Translations under genes and position numbers: made by a program
Shown here: positions 7,530 to 16,101 of the stretch, in pieces
Position numbering within the stretch: the first letter of the stretch is position 1
Layout: each line of letters opens with the position of its first letter
Notes under the pieces: generated by a model
Database searches by the model: none
What the model saw: the letters and a program-made list of their open reading frames with translations, nothing else
What the model was told of the DNA's origin: nothing
Assembly: GCA_003219675.1 (NCBI GenBank)
Contig: QHPW01000272.1
Span: 1 to 17,591 of the forward strand
From: Verrucomicrobiota bacterium
GTDB lineage: Bacteria > Verrucomicrobiota > Verrucomicrobiia > Limisphaerales > AV2
Direction: 5' to 3'
DNA length: 17,591 nucleotides

Positions 7530-7561
7530 CCCGCCGCCGGCCCCTGCGGGGTGAGCATTGA

Positions 7562-8257
7562 ATGCCAGCGAAGAAACAGGCCAAGGTCCTGGTGACCTGT
7601 CCCCAGTGCGGGCACCAGCAATCAGAACCGCGCGCCGCCATCTCCACGGTCTGCAAACAGTGCGGCCAATACATTCGCGTCCAGGAAATCCTCATCAAGC
7701 CCGCCGCCCGGTCGCCGGAGCGGCCCAGGGAACTGAGGAAACTCGTCTGCTTCGAATGCGGCACCGAATTGGAGGTGGCGGCCAGCGCTCAATCCACGAT
7801 GTGCAAGCGGTGCAGCAGCCACATTGACCTGCGCGATTACCACATCTCCAACGCGGTCTCGAAGAATTTCAAAACCAAAGGCGAGTTTGTGATCGAGCCG
7901 AAGGGTTACGTTTTCAACACCGAGGCGGTCGTCGGCGATGCCATTATCAAGGGAAAGTTTCTGGGCAAACTGGTGGCGGAACGTTCGCTGACGATTTACT
8001 CGACGGCGGATATCAAAGGGAACTTCAAGGCGGGGCGGCTCATCATTCCGGCGGAGAATCATTTCCGGTGGAGGGAGGAAATCAAAGTTCGGGCGGCCGA
8101 GATCGCGGGTGAGCTGGCGGCCGACCTGCACGCCGAAGGCGTTGTTACTCTCAAATCCACGGCGCGATTGTTCGGCGACCTGGTGGCCAGGAGCCTGGTG
8201 GTCGAAGACGGGGCCGTGATGGTGGGAAAGGCGAAGATCGGCGCGTCCAAATCGTAA
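7562..8257 (+). CDS. Bactofilin-like protein with two N-terminal zinc ribbons
   Basis: This 231-aa protein has two parts. Residues 1-90 hold two CxxC-x14-CxxC units with identical spacing: Cys13/16/31/34 (CPQC, CKQC) and Cys63/66/81/84 (CFEC, CKRC). Each looks like a zinc ribbon, and the second reads as a duplicate of the first. Residues about 105-228 are a beta-helix of the bactofilin type, with turns such as VVGDAIIKGKFLGKLVAER, LTIYSTADIKGNFKAGRLII, AEIAGELAADLHAEGVVTL and ARLFGDLVARSLVVEDGAVM. It could copolymerise with the upstream plain bactofilin and recruit partners or sense metal through the ribbons; that is inference. The ATG at 7562 has a GGGGTGAG stretch about 6 nt upstream. Convergent with the gene ending at 8334. 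Confidence 0.87.
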   Translation: MPAKKQAKVLVTCPQCGHQQSEPRAAISTVCKQCGQYIRVQEILIKPAARSPERPRELRKLVCFECGTELEVAASAQSTMCKRCSSHIDLRDYHISNAVSKNFKTKGEFVIEPKGYVFNTEAVVGDAIIKGKFLGKLVAERSLTIYSTADIKGNFKAGRLIIPAENHFRWREEIKVRAAEIAGELAADLHAEGVVTLKSTARLFGDLVARSLVVEDGAVMVGKAKIGASKS

Positions 8258-8289
8258 CGCTTTGAACCGGGGCGGCTCCGGCATCAAAA

Positions 8290-8315
8290 CGCCCGCAAGA
8301 GGAAACCGGCGGGCG
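8290..8315 (-). terminator. Candidate intrinsic terminator for the SHOCT-repeat gene
   Basis: CGCCCGC (8290-8296) and GCGGGCG (8309-8315) form a perfect 7-bp GC stem with a 12-nt loop. On the minus strand the stem is followed directly by TTTTGAT, a short U-tract. It begins 18 nt downstream of the stop of the leftward gene ending at 8334. On the plus strand no T-run follows, so it favours leftward transcripts. Confidence 0.55.
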
Positions 8316-8333
8316 AATGAACCGACGATCGAC

Positions 8334-10055
8334 TCACAGGGAAGCCACGATCTTCGCCCGTTCGTGATGATATTCGTAAGGCGTGATTTTGTCCGCCTTG
8401 TAGAGTTCGGTCAGTTCGTTCAAACGCGCCAAACCGACCTTGTTCGAGGTCTGAAATGCGACCGGCGAAGCGCCGATTGCCGCTGTCGCGCGCGGCGCGG
8501 TCGCGGATGCCGCACCGGACGGTGCGACCGCGACTTGAACCGCCGCGCCTGCGGTTTGCGCGACGGGGGTTCGGGAAGCGTCCGCCGGTGTGATGATTCC
8601 TTTCGACTCGGCGATTTTCAGGCGCAGGATTCGGGCCTGTTCCGGGGTGTCCGCCGTGATGCCCGCTTTCAATTCAGCTTCTTGCTGGTGTAACGCTGCC
8701 AGCGCCCTGGCTTGTGCCTCGGAATCGGGCTCCGGTTGAGTCACGCCGCTCTTGCGGAGTTCCGCAATTCTCATCCGCAGCAGTTCACGCGCGTTGGTTT
8801 CCGAATCGGGCGCGAGCGTCGCCGTGGTCGAAGATGGAACGATATTGGTTTTCTCCGGTGTCCGGTCTGCGGCTGTCTTTTGTTGCGAGATTTGTTTGGC
8901 CACGGACCTGGTTTCAGGCTGGGGCGAAGCGGCGGTCTTTGGTTGACCGGGTTTGGGCTGTGGCGCGGGTTTCGCTTTGGCTTGCGCCTTGGGAGCGGCT
9001 GGAGGCGCGGCTGCCTCCCTTGGCGCGGATTTCGGCTGCAGTGCAGGTTTCGCCTTGGCCTCTGTCTGGGGAGCCGCCGGCGACGCGGCAGTCTGTTGTC
9101 CCGCGTTCAGCTCGGCGATCTTTTGACGCAGGATTTGTTCGGCGACGGAACTGGATTCAGGCTGGATCGAAGCGGCGGTCTTTGGTTGACCGGGTTTGGG
9201 CTGTGGCGCGGGTTTCGCTTTGGCTTGCGCCTTGGGAGCGGCTGGAGGCGCGGCTGCCTCCCTTGGCGCGGATTTCGGCTGCAGTGCAGGTTTCGCCTTG
9301 GCCTCTGTCTGGGGAGCCGCCGGCGACGCGGCAGTCTGTTGTCCCGCGTTCAGCTCGGCGATCTTTTGACGCAGGATTTGTTCGGCGACGGAACTGGATT
9401 CAGGCTGGATCGAAGCGGCGGTTTGTGGCTGCGCGGGTTTCGGTTGCGGCGCGGGTTTCGCCCTGGCCTGTGTTTTGGCCGGCGTCGTGGGAGCGGCCGG
9501 CGGCGCGGCGGCCTGCTGTCCCGCGTTCAGCTCGGCGATCTTTTGGCGCAGAATCTGTTCGGCTCCGGAACTGGATTCCAGCCGGGGCAAAGTGGCGGTC
9601 TGCGGTTCTTTCAATTTCTCGTTCAGCACTCGCTCGGCCTTCGCCTGCGCTTCGGTAACGGGCGCAGGCAAAGCAACTTTTGGCGTCGCCACCCCCGCTT
9701 GCTGCTGCTCCAATATTTTCGCCGCTTTGGCCTGGGCTTCAGCATTCGCCTGCACACCGTACTGTTCGTTGATGTTTTTTTTGAATGCCTCGAACTGCTC
9801 ATCGCTGATTTTGCCTTCGTCGTGCAGCCGCTGGATGTCCGCGAGCAGCTGAGCCTTGCTGGGCAGAGAGTCTGTGGTGGTTGGCAGAGAATTGGGAGCC
9901 TCCGGCTGCGAGCCGCTGTTGTTCAGTTCCGAGAGTTTCTGTCGCAGGAGCAACTGGGCCTTCGTCGGCGCGCAATTCGCGCCATGCTCGCCAGTAAGCA
10001 GGGTCAAACCCAGACAGGCACCCGACAGAATCAATAGAGGCTTGGAAAGTTTCAT
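8334..10055 (-). CDS. Exported Ala/Pro/Lys-rich repeat protein capped by SHOCT-like motifs
   Basis: This 573-aa protein has an N-terminal hydrophobic segment (about residues 5-21; signal peptide or anchor). A SHOCT-like helical hairpin lies at 66-95 (LLADIQRLHDEGKISDEQF), and a second at the extreme C-terminus (541-573, LNELTELYKADKITPYEYHH). Between them is a low-complexity Ala/Pro/Lys/Gln region punctuated by a short helical motif. Clear copies read EQILRQKIAELNAGQQ (three times), LLLRQKLSELN, ELLRMRIAELRKSG and ILRLKIAESKG. Residues 216-377 are two 81-residue copies encoded by an exact 243-bp DNA duplication. Function is unknown; a periplasm-spanning or scaffold role is a guess. It follows the squalene synthase gene by 37 nt on the same strand, with no visible ribosome binding site. 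A long antisense open frame here is a composition artefact. Confidence 0.75.
   Translation of the reverse strand: MKLSKPLLILSGACLGLTLLTGEHGANCAPTKAQLLLRQKLSELNNSGSQPEAPNSLPTTTDSLPSKAQLLADIQRLHDEGKISDEQFEAFKKNINEQYGVQANAEAQAKAAKILEQQQAGVATPKVALPAPVTEAQAKAERVLNEKLKEPQTATLPRLESSSGAEQILRQKIAELNAGQQAAAPPAAPTTPAKTQARAKPAPQPKPAQPQTAASIQPESSSVAEQILRQKIAELNAGQQTAASPAAPQTEAKAKPALQPKSAPREAAAPPAAPKAQAKAKPAPQPKPGQPKTAASIQPESSSVAEQILRQKIAELNAGQQTAASPAAPQTEAKAKPALQPKSAPREAAAPPAAPKAQAKAKPAPQPKPGQPKTAASPQPETRSVAKQISQQKTAADRTPEKTNIVPSSTTATLAPDSETNARELLRMRIAELRKSGVTQPEPDSEAQARALAALHQQEAELKAGITADTPEQARILRLKIAESKGIITPADASRTPVAQTAGAAVQVAVAPSGAASATAPRATAAIGASPVAFQTSNKVGLARLNELTELYKADKITPYEYHHERAKIVASL
8925..9410. 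repeat. Exact 243-bp tandem duplication inside the SHOCT-repeat gene
   Basis: Copy one (8925-9167) and copy two (9168-9410) read identical by eye over 243 bp. Identity continues 12 nt into a third, diverged copy from 9411. The unit is 81 codons, so the reading frame is kept. Identity at silent positions points to a very recent duplication or gene conversion. Copy number may vary between strains, and short-read assembly could misreport it. Confidence 0.9.
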
Positions 10056-10092
10056 GCGAAAAAGTTAGCCCAGAGAAACGCTCGAATCAACT

Positions 10093-11109
10093 CTATTTCC
10101 TGCCGCCCGACCGCGGAAAAAGCCGCCCCCACGCCGGCGGCCAGAACTGGAAAAGCAGTGTGCGGGCGACAATGCTCCGCACTTCGGCCCGAGTGACTTT
10201 GATATGGAGTTCGGGAGCGAGCGCGTTGCCGGCTCGAAGTTTTTCCAGGGTTTTAATGCCAATTAAAAGGGGCCAGGCGCACGCCAGCCGCACCCGGGCA
10301 TGCCATCGCGGCAGGGCGTTGGTGTAAAGCCAGCCCGCAGTCAAATGCTCCTCGGCCTGCGTCAGATACGCGTCATAAAGCGGCCGCAGTCTCGGACCGT
10401 TCGCCGGTTCCAGCAGGTCGAATGGCGTCAGGCCTATCGCCCACAACCGGTCGCCCGGCAGGTAGCATCGGCCCTGCCGCAAATCGCGCGGCAGGTCGCG
10501 CAATATGTTGACCAGTTGCAGCCCTTTGCCGAACCGCACCCCGTTGGCCAAAAGAAAATCATCATCCACCGGCGCGCTGTGAAACAGGTTCGCGCGGCAC
10601 ATCTTGGTCCAGAATTCGCCAACGCAGCCCGCCACTCGATAGGTGTAATCGTCCAGTTCGTCGTCCGTGTTCAACGCCACGATCCGGTCTCTTGAAGCTT
10701 CGACAAAACGATTCAGGTCCAGCTCCTGTCCGCTGGTGATGAGGGCCAGCACCTCGCGAATGCATTGCCGGTCTTGTGACGGGAATTGTTCAAGCAACGC
10801 CAGCGATTCTTCGATCCGTTGCAACAGGCGCCATTCGGCTTGCAATCCCTGGTGCCGGGCCAGTTCGTTCAGGTGGAGTGGAGTGGAGGAATGGCCGAGA
10901 ATCCTCTCCCGCAATGCCTGGAGCGCCTGCAGCCGCTGAGCCGCCGGAACAACCTGGGTGTCGGCGATCGTGTCGGCAGTGCGCGCGAGCAAATAGGCAA
11001 GACCCATCTGCTGGCGGATCGCAGCCGGCAGCACGCGCAGGGTCAGATAAAACGAGCGTGAAACCTGCCTGAGCAAATCCGCCGGCAGTCCTGAGGAGGA
11101 ATCCTCCAT
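10093..11109 (-). CDS. Squalene/phytoene synthase family protein
   Basis: This 338-aa enzyme belongs to the head-to-head prenyl synthase family, which condenses two farnesyl or geranylgeranyl diphosphates. The first Mg-diphosphate motif is ADTIAD (Asp46, Asp50), inside SRSFYLTLRVLP...LAYLLARTADTIAD. The second is NILRDLPRDLRQGRCYLP (Asp205, Asp209). The DDYTYRVAGCVGEFW segment (153-167) is also typical. The sequence looks closer to squalene-type synthases (farnesyl diphosphate to squalene) than to CrtB, but no hopanoid or carotenoid partner gene is in the window. The ATG at 11109 is one nucleotide after the argH TAG, so translation is probably coupled to argH. The C-terminal tail (FPRSGGRK) is basic, and no transmembrane anchor is obvious. 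Confidence 0.9.
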   Translation of the reverse strand: MEDSSSGLPADLLRQVSRSFYLTLRVLPAAIRQQMGLAYLLARTADTIADTQVVPAAQRLQALQALRERILGHSSTPLHLNELARHQGLQAEWRLLQRIEESLALLEQFPSQDRQCIREVLALITSGQELDLNRFVEASRDRIVALNTDDELDDYTYRVAGCVGEFWTKMCRANLFHSAPVDDDFLLANGVRFGKGLQLVNILRDLPRDLRQGRCYLPGDRLWAIGLTPFDLLEPANGPRLRPLYDAYLTQAEEHLTAGWLYTNALPRWHARVRLACAWPLLIGIKTLEKLRAGNALAPELHIKVTRAEVRSIVARTLLFQFWPPAWGRLFPRSGGRK

Positions 11110-11110
11110 G

Positions 11111-12514
11111 CTACGCGCCCAGGATTTTTCGCCAGCGCCCCAGTTGTTTGCGCACCTCTTTGGTTCCCGGAGCGCCGGTGATGTTCCGCCGCGCCATCGC
11201 CTGCTTCAAATTGAAGACCTTGAGCGCATCGGCGGTGAAATTCTTGTCCACCGACCGCAGTTCCTCCGGCGTGAGCCGGTTCAACGGTTTGCCCGCCTCC
11301 TCAGCCAGAGAGACCACCGCGCCGACAAGCTGGTGCGCGGCTCGGAAGGGTGTGCCTTTGCGCACGAGATAATCCGCCAGGTCCGTCGCCAACAGCGCTG
11401 GATCGTCGGCCGCCGCGTTACAAACGGCCGCATTGACGATCGTGTTCCCCAGCATCGCGGCCATGAGCCGCGCCATGGCGCGGACGGTGTCGGCGGTGTC
11501 AAACAAGCGTTCCTTGTCCTCCTGCAGATCACGATTGTAGGTCATCGGAAGACCTTTCAGAAGTGTCAGCAGTGAGACCAGATTGCCGATGACGCGTCCA
11601 GACTTGCCGCGCGTCAACTCGGCAACGTCCGGGTTTTTCTTCTGCGGCATCAGCGACGAGCCCGTGGTGTAAGCATCGGCGAGTTTGACGAATTTAAACT
11701 CGGAACTCGCCCACAGAACCACATCCTCGGCCAGACGCGAGAGATGGACGGCGAGCAACGCCGCATGGCCGCAAAACTCGACCGCAAAATCGCGGTCACT
11801 CACGGCGTCCATCGAATTTTGCGTGAGTCGGGCCCTGCCTTTGGCGTCAACGAAGCCCAGCAGTCGCGCCATCAATTCGCGGTCCAGCGGCAGCGTCGAG
11901 CCAGCGATCGCCCCGCTGCCCAGCGGACAGACATTCACCCTTTTGAAACTGTCCTTCAATCGCTCCCGATCCCGCTCCAGCATTTCCACATAGGCCAGCA
12001 GGTGATGCGCGAAATACACCGGCTGCGCGCGTTGCAGGTGTGTGTAGCCGGGGATCAGGACGTCGGAGTTCTGTTCTCCCAGCCTGACCAGCGCGTTTTG
12101 CAGCGACCGGATTTCCCGCGTGAGTTCAAAGATTTCATCGCGCAGCCACATGCGTGTATCGAGCGCGACCTGGTCGTTACGGGAGCGCGCCGTGTGCAGC
12201 TTTGCTCCCGCCGGCACGCGCCGGGTCAGCTCCGCTTCGATGTTCATGTGGACGTCTTCCAGGACGGGCTGCCATTGAAAGGTTCCTGCGGCGATCTCCC
12301 GGCCAATGTGATCCAGCCCCTTCACGATGGCCCTCTGTTCCTCGGGAGAGAGGATGCCGATTTTCTTCAGCATCGTGGCATGGGCGATCGAGCCGAGGAT
12401 GTCCTGGCGCCACAGTCGCCAGTCAAACGAGATGGACTCGGTAAATCGGACGACGTCTGCGTCCGGCCCACCGGCAAACCGCCTGCTCCGCGAAACCGGG
12501 GCACTCTTTTTCAT
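11111..12514 (-). CDS. argH: Argininosuccinate lyase
   Basis: ArgH cleaves argininosuccinate to arginine and fumarate, the last step of arginine biosynthesis, in the cytoplasm as a homotetramer. The 467-aa length is normal. Family hallmarks are HTARSRNDQ (107-115), GYTHLQRAQP (156-165) with the conserved histidine, and the fumarase/lyase signature GSSLMPQKKNPD (285-296) containing the catalytic serine loop. The N-terminus RRFAGGPDADVVRFTESISF is typical. The ATG at 12514 gives a standard start (MKKSAP). The squalene-type synthase gene begins 1 nt after the stop. No other arg gene is nearby, so argH is separated from the rest of the pathway here. Confidence 0.97.
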   Translation of the reverse strand: MKKSAPVSRSRRFAGGPDADVVRFTESISFDWRLWRQDILGSIAHATMLKKIGILSPEEQRAIVKGLDHIGREIAAGTFQWQPVLEDVHMNIEAELTRRVPAGAKLHTARSRNDQVALDTRMWLRDEIFELTREIRSLQNALVRLGEQNSDVLIPGYTHLQRAQPVYFAHHLLAYVEMLERDRERLKDSFKRVNVCPLGSGAIAGSTLPLDRELMARLLGFVDAKGRARLTQNSMDAVSDRDFAVEFCGHAALLAVHLSRLAEDVVLWASSEFKFVKLADAYTTGSSLMPQKKNPDVAELTRGKSGRVIGNLVSLLTLLKGLPMTYNRDLQEDKERLFDTADTVRAMARLMAAMLGNTIVNAAVCNAAADDPALLATDLADYLVRKGTPFRAAHQLVGAVVSLAEEAGKPLNRLTPEELRSVDKNFTADALKVFNLKQAMARRNITGAPGTKEVRKQLGRWRKILGA

Positions 12515-12660
12515 GCGCTTGACTGCGCTAGAATCTGCGACGGTCGCGCCCGAAAGTCACGCGGGAAAGGCGTGGCCAACCGGTCCGGAGCAACGGGTGT
12601 TACGGGGAATCCGGCGAGAGAAGTGCGGCTGGCCTGCCTTGTATGCGGCATATAACAGGG

Positions 12661-12677
12661 CGGTCTTGAACAGACCG
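12661..12677 (-). terminator. Weak hairpin downstream of the propeller gene
   Basis: CGGTCT (12661-12666) and AGACCG (12672-12677) form a perfect 6-bp stem with a 5-nt loop, 28 nt past the stop of the leftward propeller gene. No T-run follows on the minus strand, so it is at best a weak or factor-dependent terminator. The remainder of the 190-nt gap (12515-12704) before argH holds nothing I can name. Confidence 0.25.
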
Positions 12678-12704
12678 GGCCGACTGCCGCCCGCCAGGTT
12701 GCAA

Positions 12705-15700
12705 TCAACGAATCAACAACACGCGATAATATCGCTGCCGCAGAAAGCCGATTGTGCCGTCGGGTTTCGAGGCGGTCGTGCTGTCGGCGATCACATCGCC
12801 GTTCAAATCAGTCCATTGGTTCGTTTTCAAATCGTTCTTGAATTGCAAGCGATAGATTCGTCCCGGCACCGAGTTCCACCTGACCAGGACGGCTCCGTTT
12901 TCGGGCGGACCCACCAGCTCTCCGCGAAAAACCGAATCCGCCTGCGTGGGATCCGTGCCCGCGCGAAATTCCGCGAAATCACTCGCCCCGTCCTGATCAA
13001 AGTCGCCGCTGCCGTCTCGCCAGAGGCTGTTGAAGTAGGCATTCTCCCAGGCGTCATCCATGCCGTCGCCGTCCGTATCGCTCGTCACGGCGGTATTGCG
13101 GAAGTAGAACAGGTCCTGGGCCTGGTTGAAGTCGTTGTTCACGAGGTCCGATGCGGCGCTGTTGAACAGAACCACCTGCCCATCGGCGCTAATCATCGGC
13201 CGCGTCGACCGCTGGTTGGCGCTGCCATATCCCGAACTGCTGCCACTCAGAAGGGTGGTCGTTCCCGCCTGGAGATCACGCAGGAACACATCGGCCTGCG
13301 TATTTGTATCGTTTGGGACGAGATTGGATGCCAGGCTCCGAAAGACGACAAATCGTCCGTCCGCACTGATGTCGGGGCTGTCCGAGCTGCCGTTGCCGGC
13401 CGAGGTGCCGTTGTCATCCACGCTCACAAGGCGGATCGACCCTGTCGCCAGGTCCGCCACAAACACGTCCGGCGCGCCGTTCGTATCACCGGCCACCAGG
13501 GCGGCGTCCTCGCTCAGGAATGCGACAAATCGACCATCCGCACTCACTCTCGATTTCGCGCTGAGCCGGTTCGTGCTCGCACCGCCGCCTTGAGCAACCG
13601 TAATCAGCCGGTTCGATGTCGTGCCGAGCGGATGCACATACAAATTGAAGTTGGTGGGGGGTGCGTTGACCTGGAAGACTAACAATGCGCTGTCGCCGCT
13701 GATCACCTGCGACGGCGCGACAGGATCCGAGCTTACCGGGACTGTGGTCCCCGATGCGAGGTCGTGATCGTAAAGCAGCGGCGGGCTGCCCGACAGGAAG
13801 GTGACATGGCCTCCGTCCGGGCTGATGACCGGCGCGTCACCGGTGACGGGCGTTCCATCATTCGCGACGCTGGCGAGGGCATTGGTGCCGGCTTGAGTGT
13901 CCCAAACGTAAATGCTGCCCGCGTCCTTGTATGCCACCCAACGCCCGTCTGCGCTTGGCGAAGGCGTGTTTGGAATCGCCGAATTCAATCCTGTGCCGTC
14001 GTTGTTGACGCTGATCCGCGTCGTCGTGCCCGCTTGCAGGTCGCGCACGAACACGTCGTCCCAGGCGTTGGTATCGTCCACGACCAGATTCGACGCGCCG
14101 CTCACAAACGCCACGAATCGTCCATTGGCGCTCAACGCCGGCCATTTTGACAGCCCATTTCCCGTGCCCGTCCCGTCGAGGTTCACGCTGACAAGAAGGT
14201 TTGATCCTGATTGCAAATCCCGCGCAAACACGTCTTGCAGCGCGTTTGTGTCGTTGGGCGCGAGGTTGTCCGCCTCGCTGACAAAGACGGCGACCTGAGC
14301 GTTGCTGCTGATTGAACTCGCGTTGAGCGAGCTCAGGGCGGAGCCGAAGACCTGCGGCAATGCGGCGTGGCGGGCCGAAACCAGTTGAGTTGTGTCGGTA
14401 TCCAGGTCACGGACGAACACATCAGACGCGTGATTGCCGTCGTTGTTCACCAGATCGGCGCTCCGGCTCTGAAATGCCAACACGCGTCCGTCCGCGCTGA
14501 AGGAGGGCGCTGCCCAATCGAGGTCGCCTTCGTTCACCGGGCTGCCATCGGCACTCAGACTGATCAGTTTGTTGCTCACGGAGGCGACCTCGTGGACGTA
14601 AATCTGGAAACTGTTCGGCCCGCTGTTGGGGAAGACATTTGTGGCGTTGCTCACAAATGCTATGCGCGTGCCGTCGGCGTTGATCAACGGCCTGATATTC
14701 CTGCTAACGTTCGTCGTGGAGTTCGGGAAGCTGACCAGCAAGGTCTCGCCGCTCAAGGCGTTCCAGGAATAGATGTCGCGCGCACCCGCGGGTGTGGTGA
14801 AGGGGATTGCTTCAAACGCAAGCGCGAGGCCATCGGCGCTCATCACCGGCCCGGAAAAATCACCCAGACCGGACCGAGGAGTTGTGATCAGGTTGGTCGG
14901 GCCGACCAGGGTGTAGGTATCGTTGGCGAGGTCAACCCAATATATTCCTTCGGGGACCGAGTTTGTGTTTGAGGTGATCGCTCGGAACGCCAGGTAAGCT
15001 CCGTCCGCGCTCAACACGTGATTCAAAGATTGCACCGTCACGTTCGATACGCCGGGGGGCACGATGTTGATCATCTTGGTAACACCGGTAGCCAGGTTGC
15101 GAACGAAGAGGTTGTTCGTGTTGCGCGTGTTGTTGAACACAAGATTCGTGGCCGTGCTCAGGAACGCAACGGCGCTCCCGTCTGCGCTTGGAACCGGGCT
15201 GGTTGAAGCACCACCGCCAGCGCTGAACATGCCATTAGTCCGAACGCTGATCAGCGTGGTCGTGCCCTGCAGCAGATCACGGACGAACACGTCGCCGAAG
15301 CCGTTGTTGTCACTCGGAACCAGGTCAGGGGCCGTACTTTCGAAGAAGACGAAGCGGGAACTGCCTGACGCGCTTTGAGTGCCGATGCGATTCAAGCTCA
15401 CCAATGCCGTGGTTGCCGCGGTCAAATCGCGCACATAAACGTCGCTGGTGCCGTTAAAATCATTGGTCACCAGATTGACGGCGCGGCTCTCGAACGCTAC
15501 GAACCGGCCGTTGCCGGATATCGTCGGGAAATTTGAAGGACCGTCACCGCCGGAATCTCCGGCCCGGTTGACGCTGACAAGCGCGGTCGCGCCGGTTTGC
15601 AGATCGCGCACGAACACATCGAATACGACGCCGTTATGATCGTTCGTGACCAGATTGTTGGCCTGACTGACGAAGGACACGAAGCGGCCATCGAGGCTGA

Positions 15701-15899
15701 GGACAGGGGTGAAGGAATCTGAACTCGCGCTCGAGGCGGGCGTCAGCGACGGGTTCGCCTGCGAGATGACCTGCACTGCTGCGGGTGCCTGGCGCGTCAG
15801 GAGAATCAGGAGAACCATGGCCGGAAATGCCCGGAGGGTCTTTGTCCGACCCGCCCGCCGCCACCTGTGACTGCGCGAATCGTTCCGGTGCGCAGTCAT
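12705..15899 (-). CDS. Secreted TolB/PD40-like beta-propeller protein with calcium-type repeat
   Basis: This 1064-aa exported protein is built of about 16 repeats with the core SxDGRxVAFxSxAxNLVxNDTN followed by DVFVRDLQ and TxLVSVN. That is the PD40/TolB-like propeller pattern, likely two or more propellers. Near residue 941 begins DTDGDGMDDAWE, then DFDQDGASDFAEF: calcium-loop DxDxDG units like thrombospondin type 3/EF-hand. A last C-terminal domain (IYRLQFKNDL, RYYRVLLIR) looks like the autotransport or surface-attachment tail seen in related verrucomicrobial proteins. I prefer the ATG at 15899 (GGAG 5 nt upstream), giving an n-region, a hydrophobic core MVLLILLT and APAA cleavage. The frame extends to a TTG at 15929. 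The third repeat is about 9 residues short. The binding target is unknown. A paralogue ends at 17101. Confidence 0.85.
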   Translation of the reverse strand: MTAHRNDSRSHRWRRAGRTKTLRAFPAMVLLILLTRQAPAAVQVISQANPSLTPASSASSDSFTPVLSLDGRFVSFVSQANNLVTNDHNGVVFDVFVRDLQTGATALVSVNRAGDSGGDGPSNFPTISGNGRFVAFESRAVNLVTNDFNGTSDVYVRDLTAATTALVSLNRIGTQSASGSSRFVFFESTAPDLVPSDNNGFGDVFVRDLLQGTTTLISVRTNGMFSAGGGASTSPVPSADGSAVAFLSTATNLVFNNTRNTNNLFVRNLATGVTKMINIVPPGVSNVTVQSLNHVLSADGAYLAFRAITSNTNSVPEGIYWVDLANDTYTLVGPTNLITTPRSGLGDFSGPVMSADGLALAFEAIPFTTPAGARDIYSWNALSGETLLVSFPNSTTNVSRNIRPLINADGTRIAFVSNATNVFPNSGPNSFQIYVHEVASVSNKLISLSADGSPVNEGDLDWAAPSFSADGRVLAFQSRSADLVNNDGNHASDVFVRDLDTDTTQLVSARHAALPQVFGSALSSLNASSISSNAQVAVFVSEADNLAPNDTNALQDVFARDLQSGSNLLVSVNLDGTGTGNGLSKWPALSANGRFVAFVSGASNLVVDDTNAWDDVFVRDLQAGTTTRISVNNDGTGLNSAIPNTPSPSADGRWVAYKDAGSIYVWDTQAGTNALASVANDGTPVTGDAPVISPDGGHVTFLSGSPPLLYDHDLASGTTVPVSSDPVAPSQVISGDSALLVFQVNAPPTNFNLYVHPLGTTSNRLITVAQGGGASTNRLSAKSRVSADGRFVAFLSEDAALVAGDTNGAPDVFVADLATGSIRLVSVDDNGTSAGNGSSDSPDISADGRFVVFRSLASNLVPNDTNTQADVFLRDLQAGTTTLLSGSSSGYGSANQRSTRPMISADGQVVLFNSAASDLVNNDFNQAQDLFYFRNTAVTSDTDGDGMDDAWENAYFNSLWRDGSGDFDQDGASDFAEFRAGTDPTQADSVFRGELVGPPENGAVLVRWNSVPGRIYRLQFKNDLKTNQWTDLNGDVIADSTTASKPDGTIGFLRQRYYRVLLIR

Positions 15900-16101
15900 T
15901 CCAGCTCCAGCGTCAAGTTTGAGGTCCAATGGGTGTTCCCACTCAGTATTGTCCGGTGATCCTTTTATGGTCGGCTTGGAATTTTCATTCTGATACCCCC
16001 AACGCCGGATATTTGCAAGTTGAAAGCAGAAGTTGATTCATTCCCCGGATTATTGTGGCGTTCTGGACGGGACCTTGCTAGAGTCGATACTCGAAAATTC
16101 C

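Noticed and set aside
8925..9422. CRISPR-like array
   Set aside because: The units are 243 bp, in frame with a protein gene and without spacers.
8712..10037. A 441-aa open frame on the plus strand opposite the SHOCT-repeat gene
   Set aside because: It is a mirror of the repetitive GC-rich gene on the minus strand, is Gly/Arg/Leu-rich with no domain, and repeats only because the sense gene repeats.
12327..13682. A 451-aa open frame on the plus strand
   Set aside because: It runs antisense across argH and the propeller gene, both clearly real; its translation shows no recognisable family.
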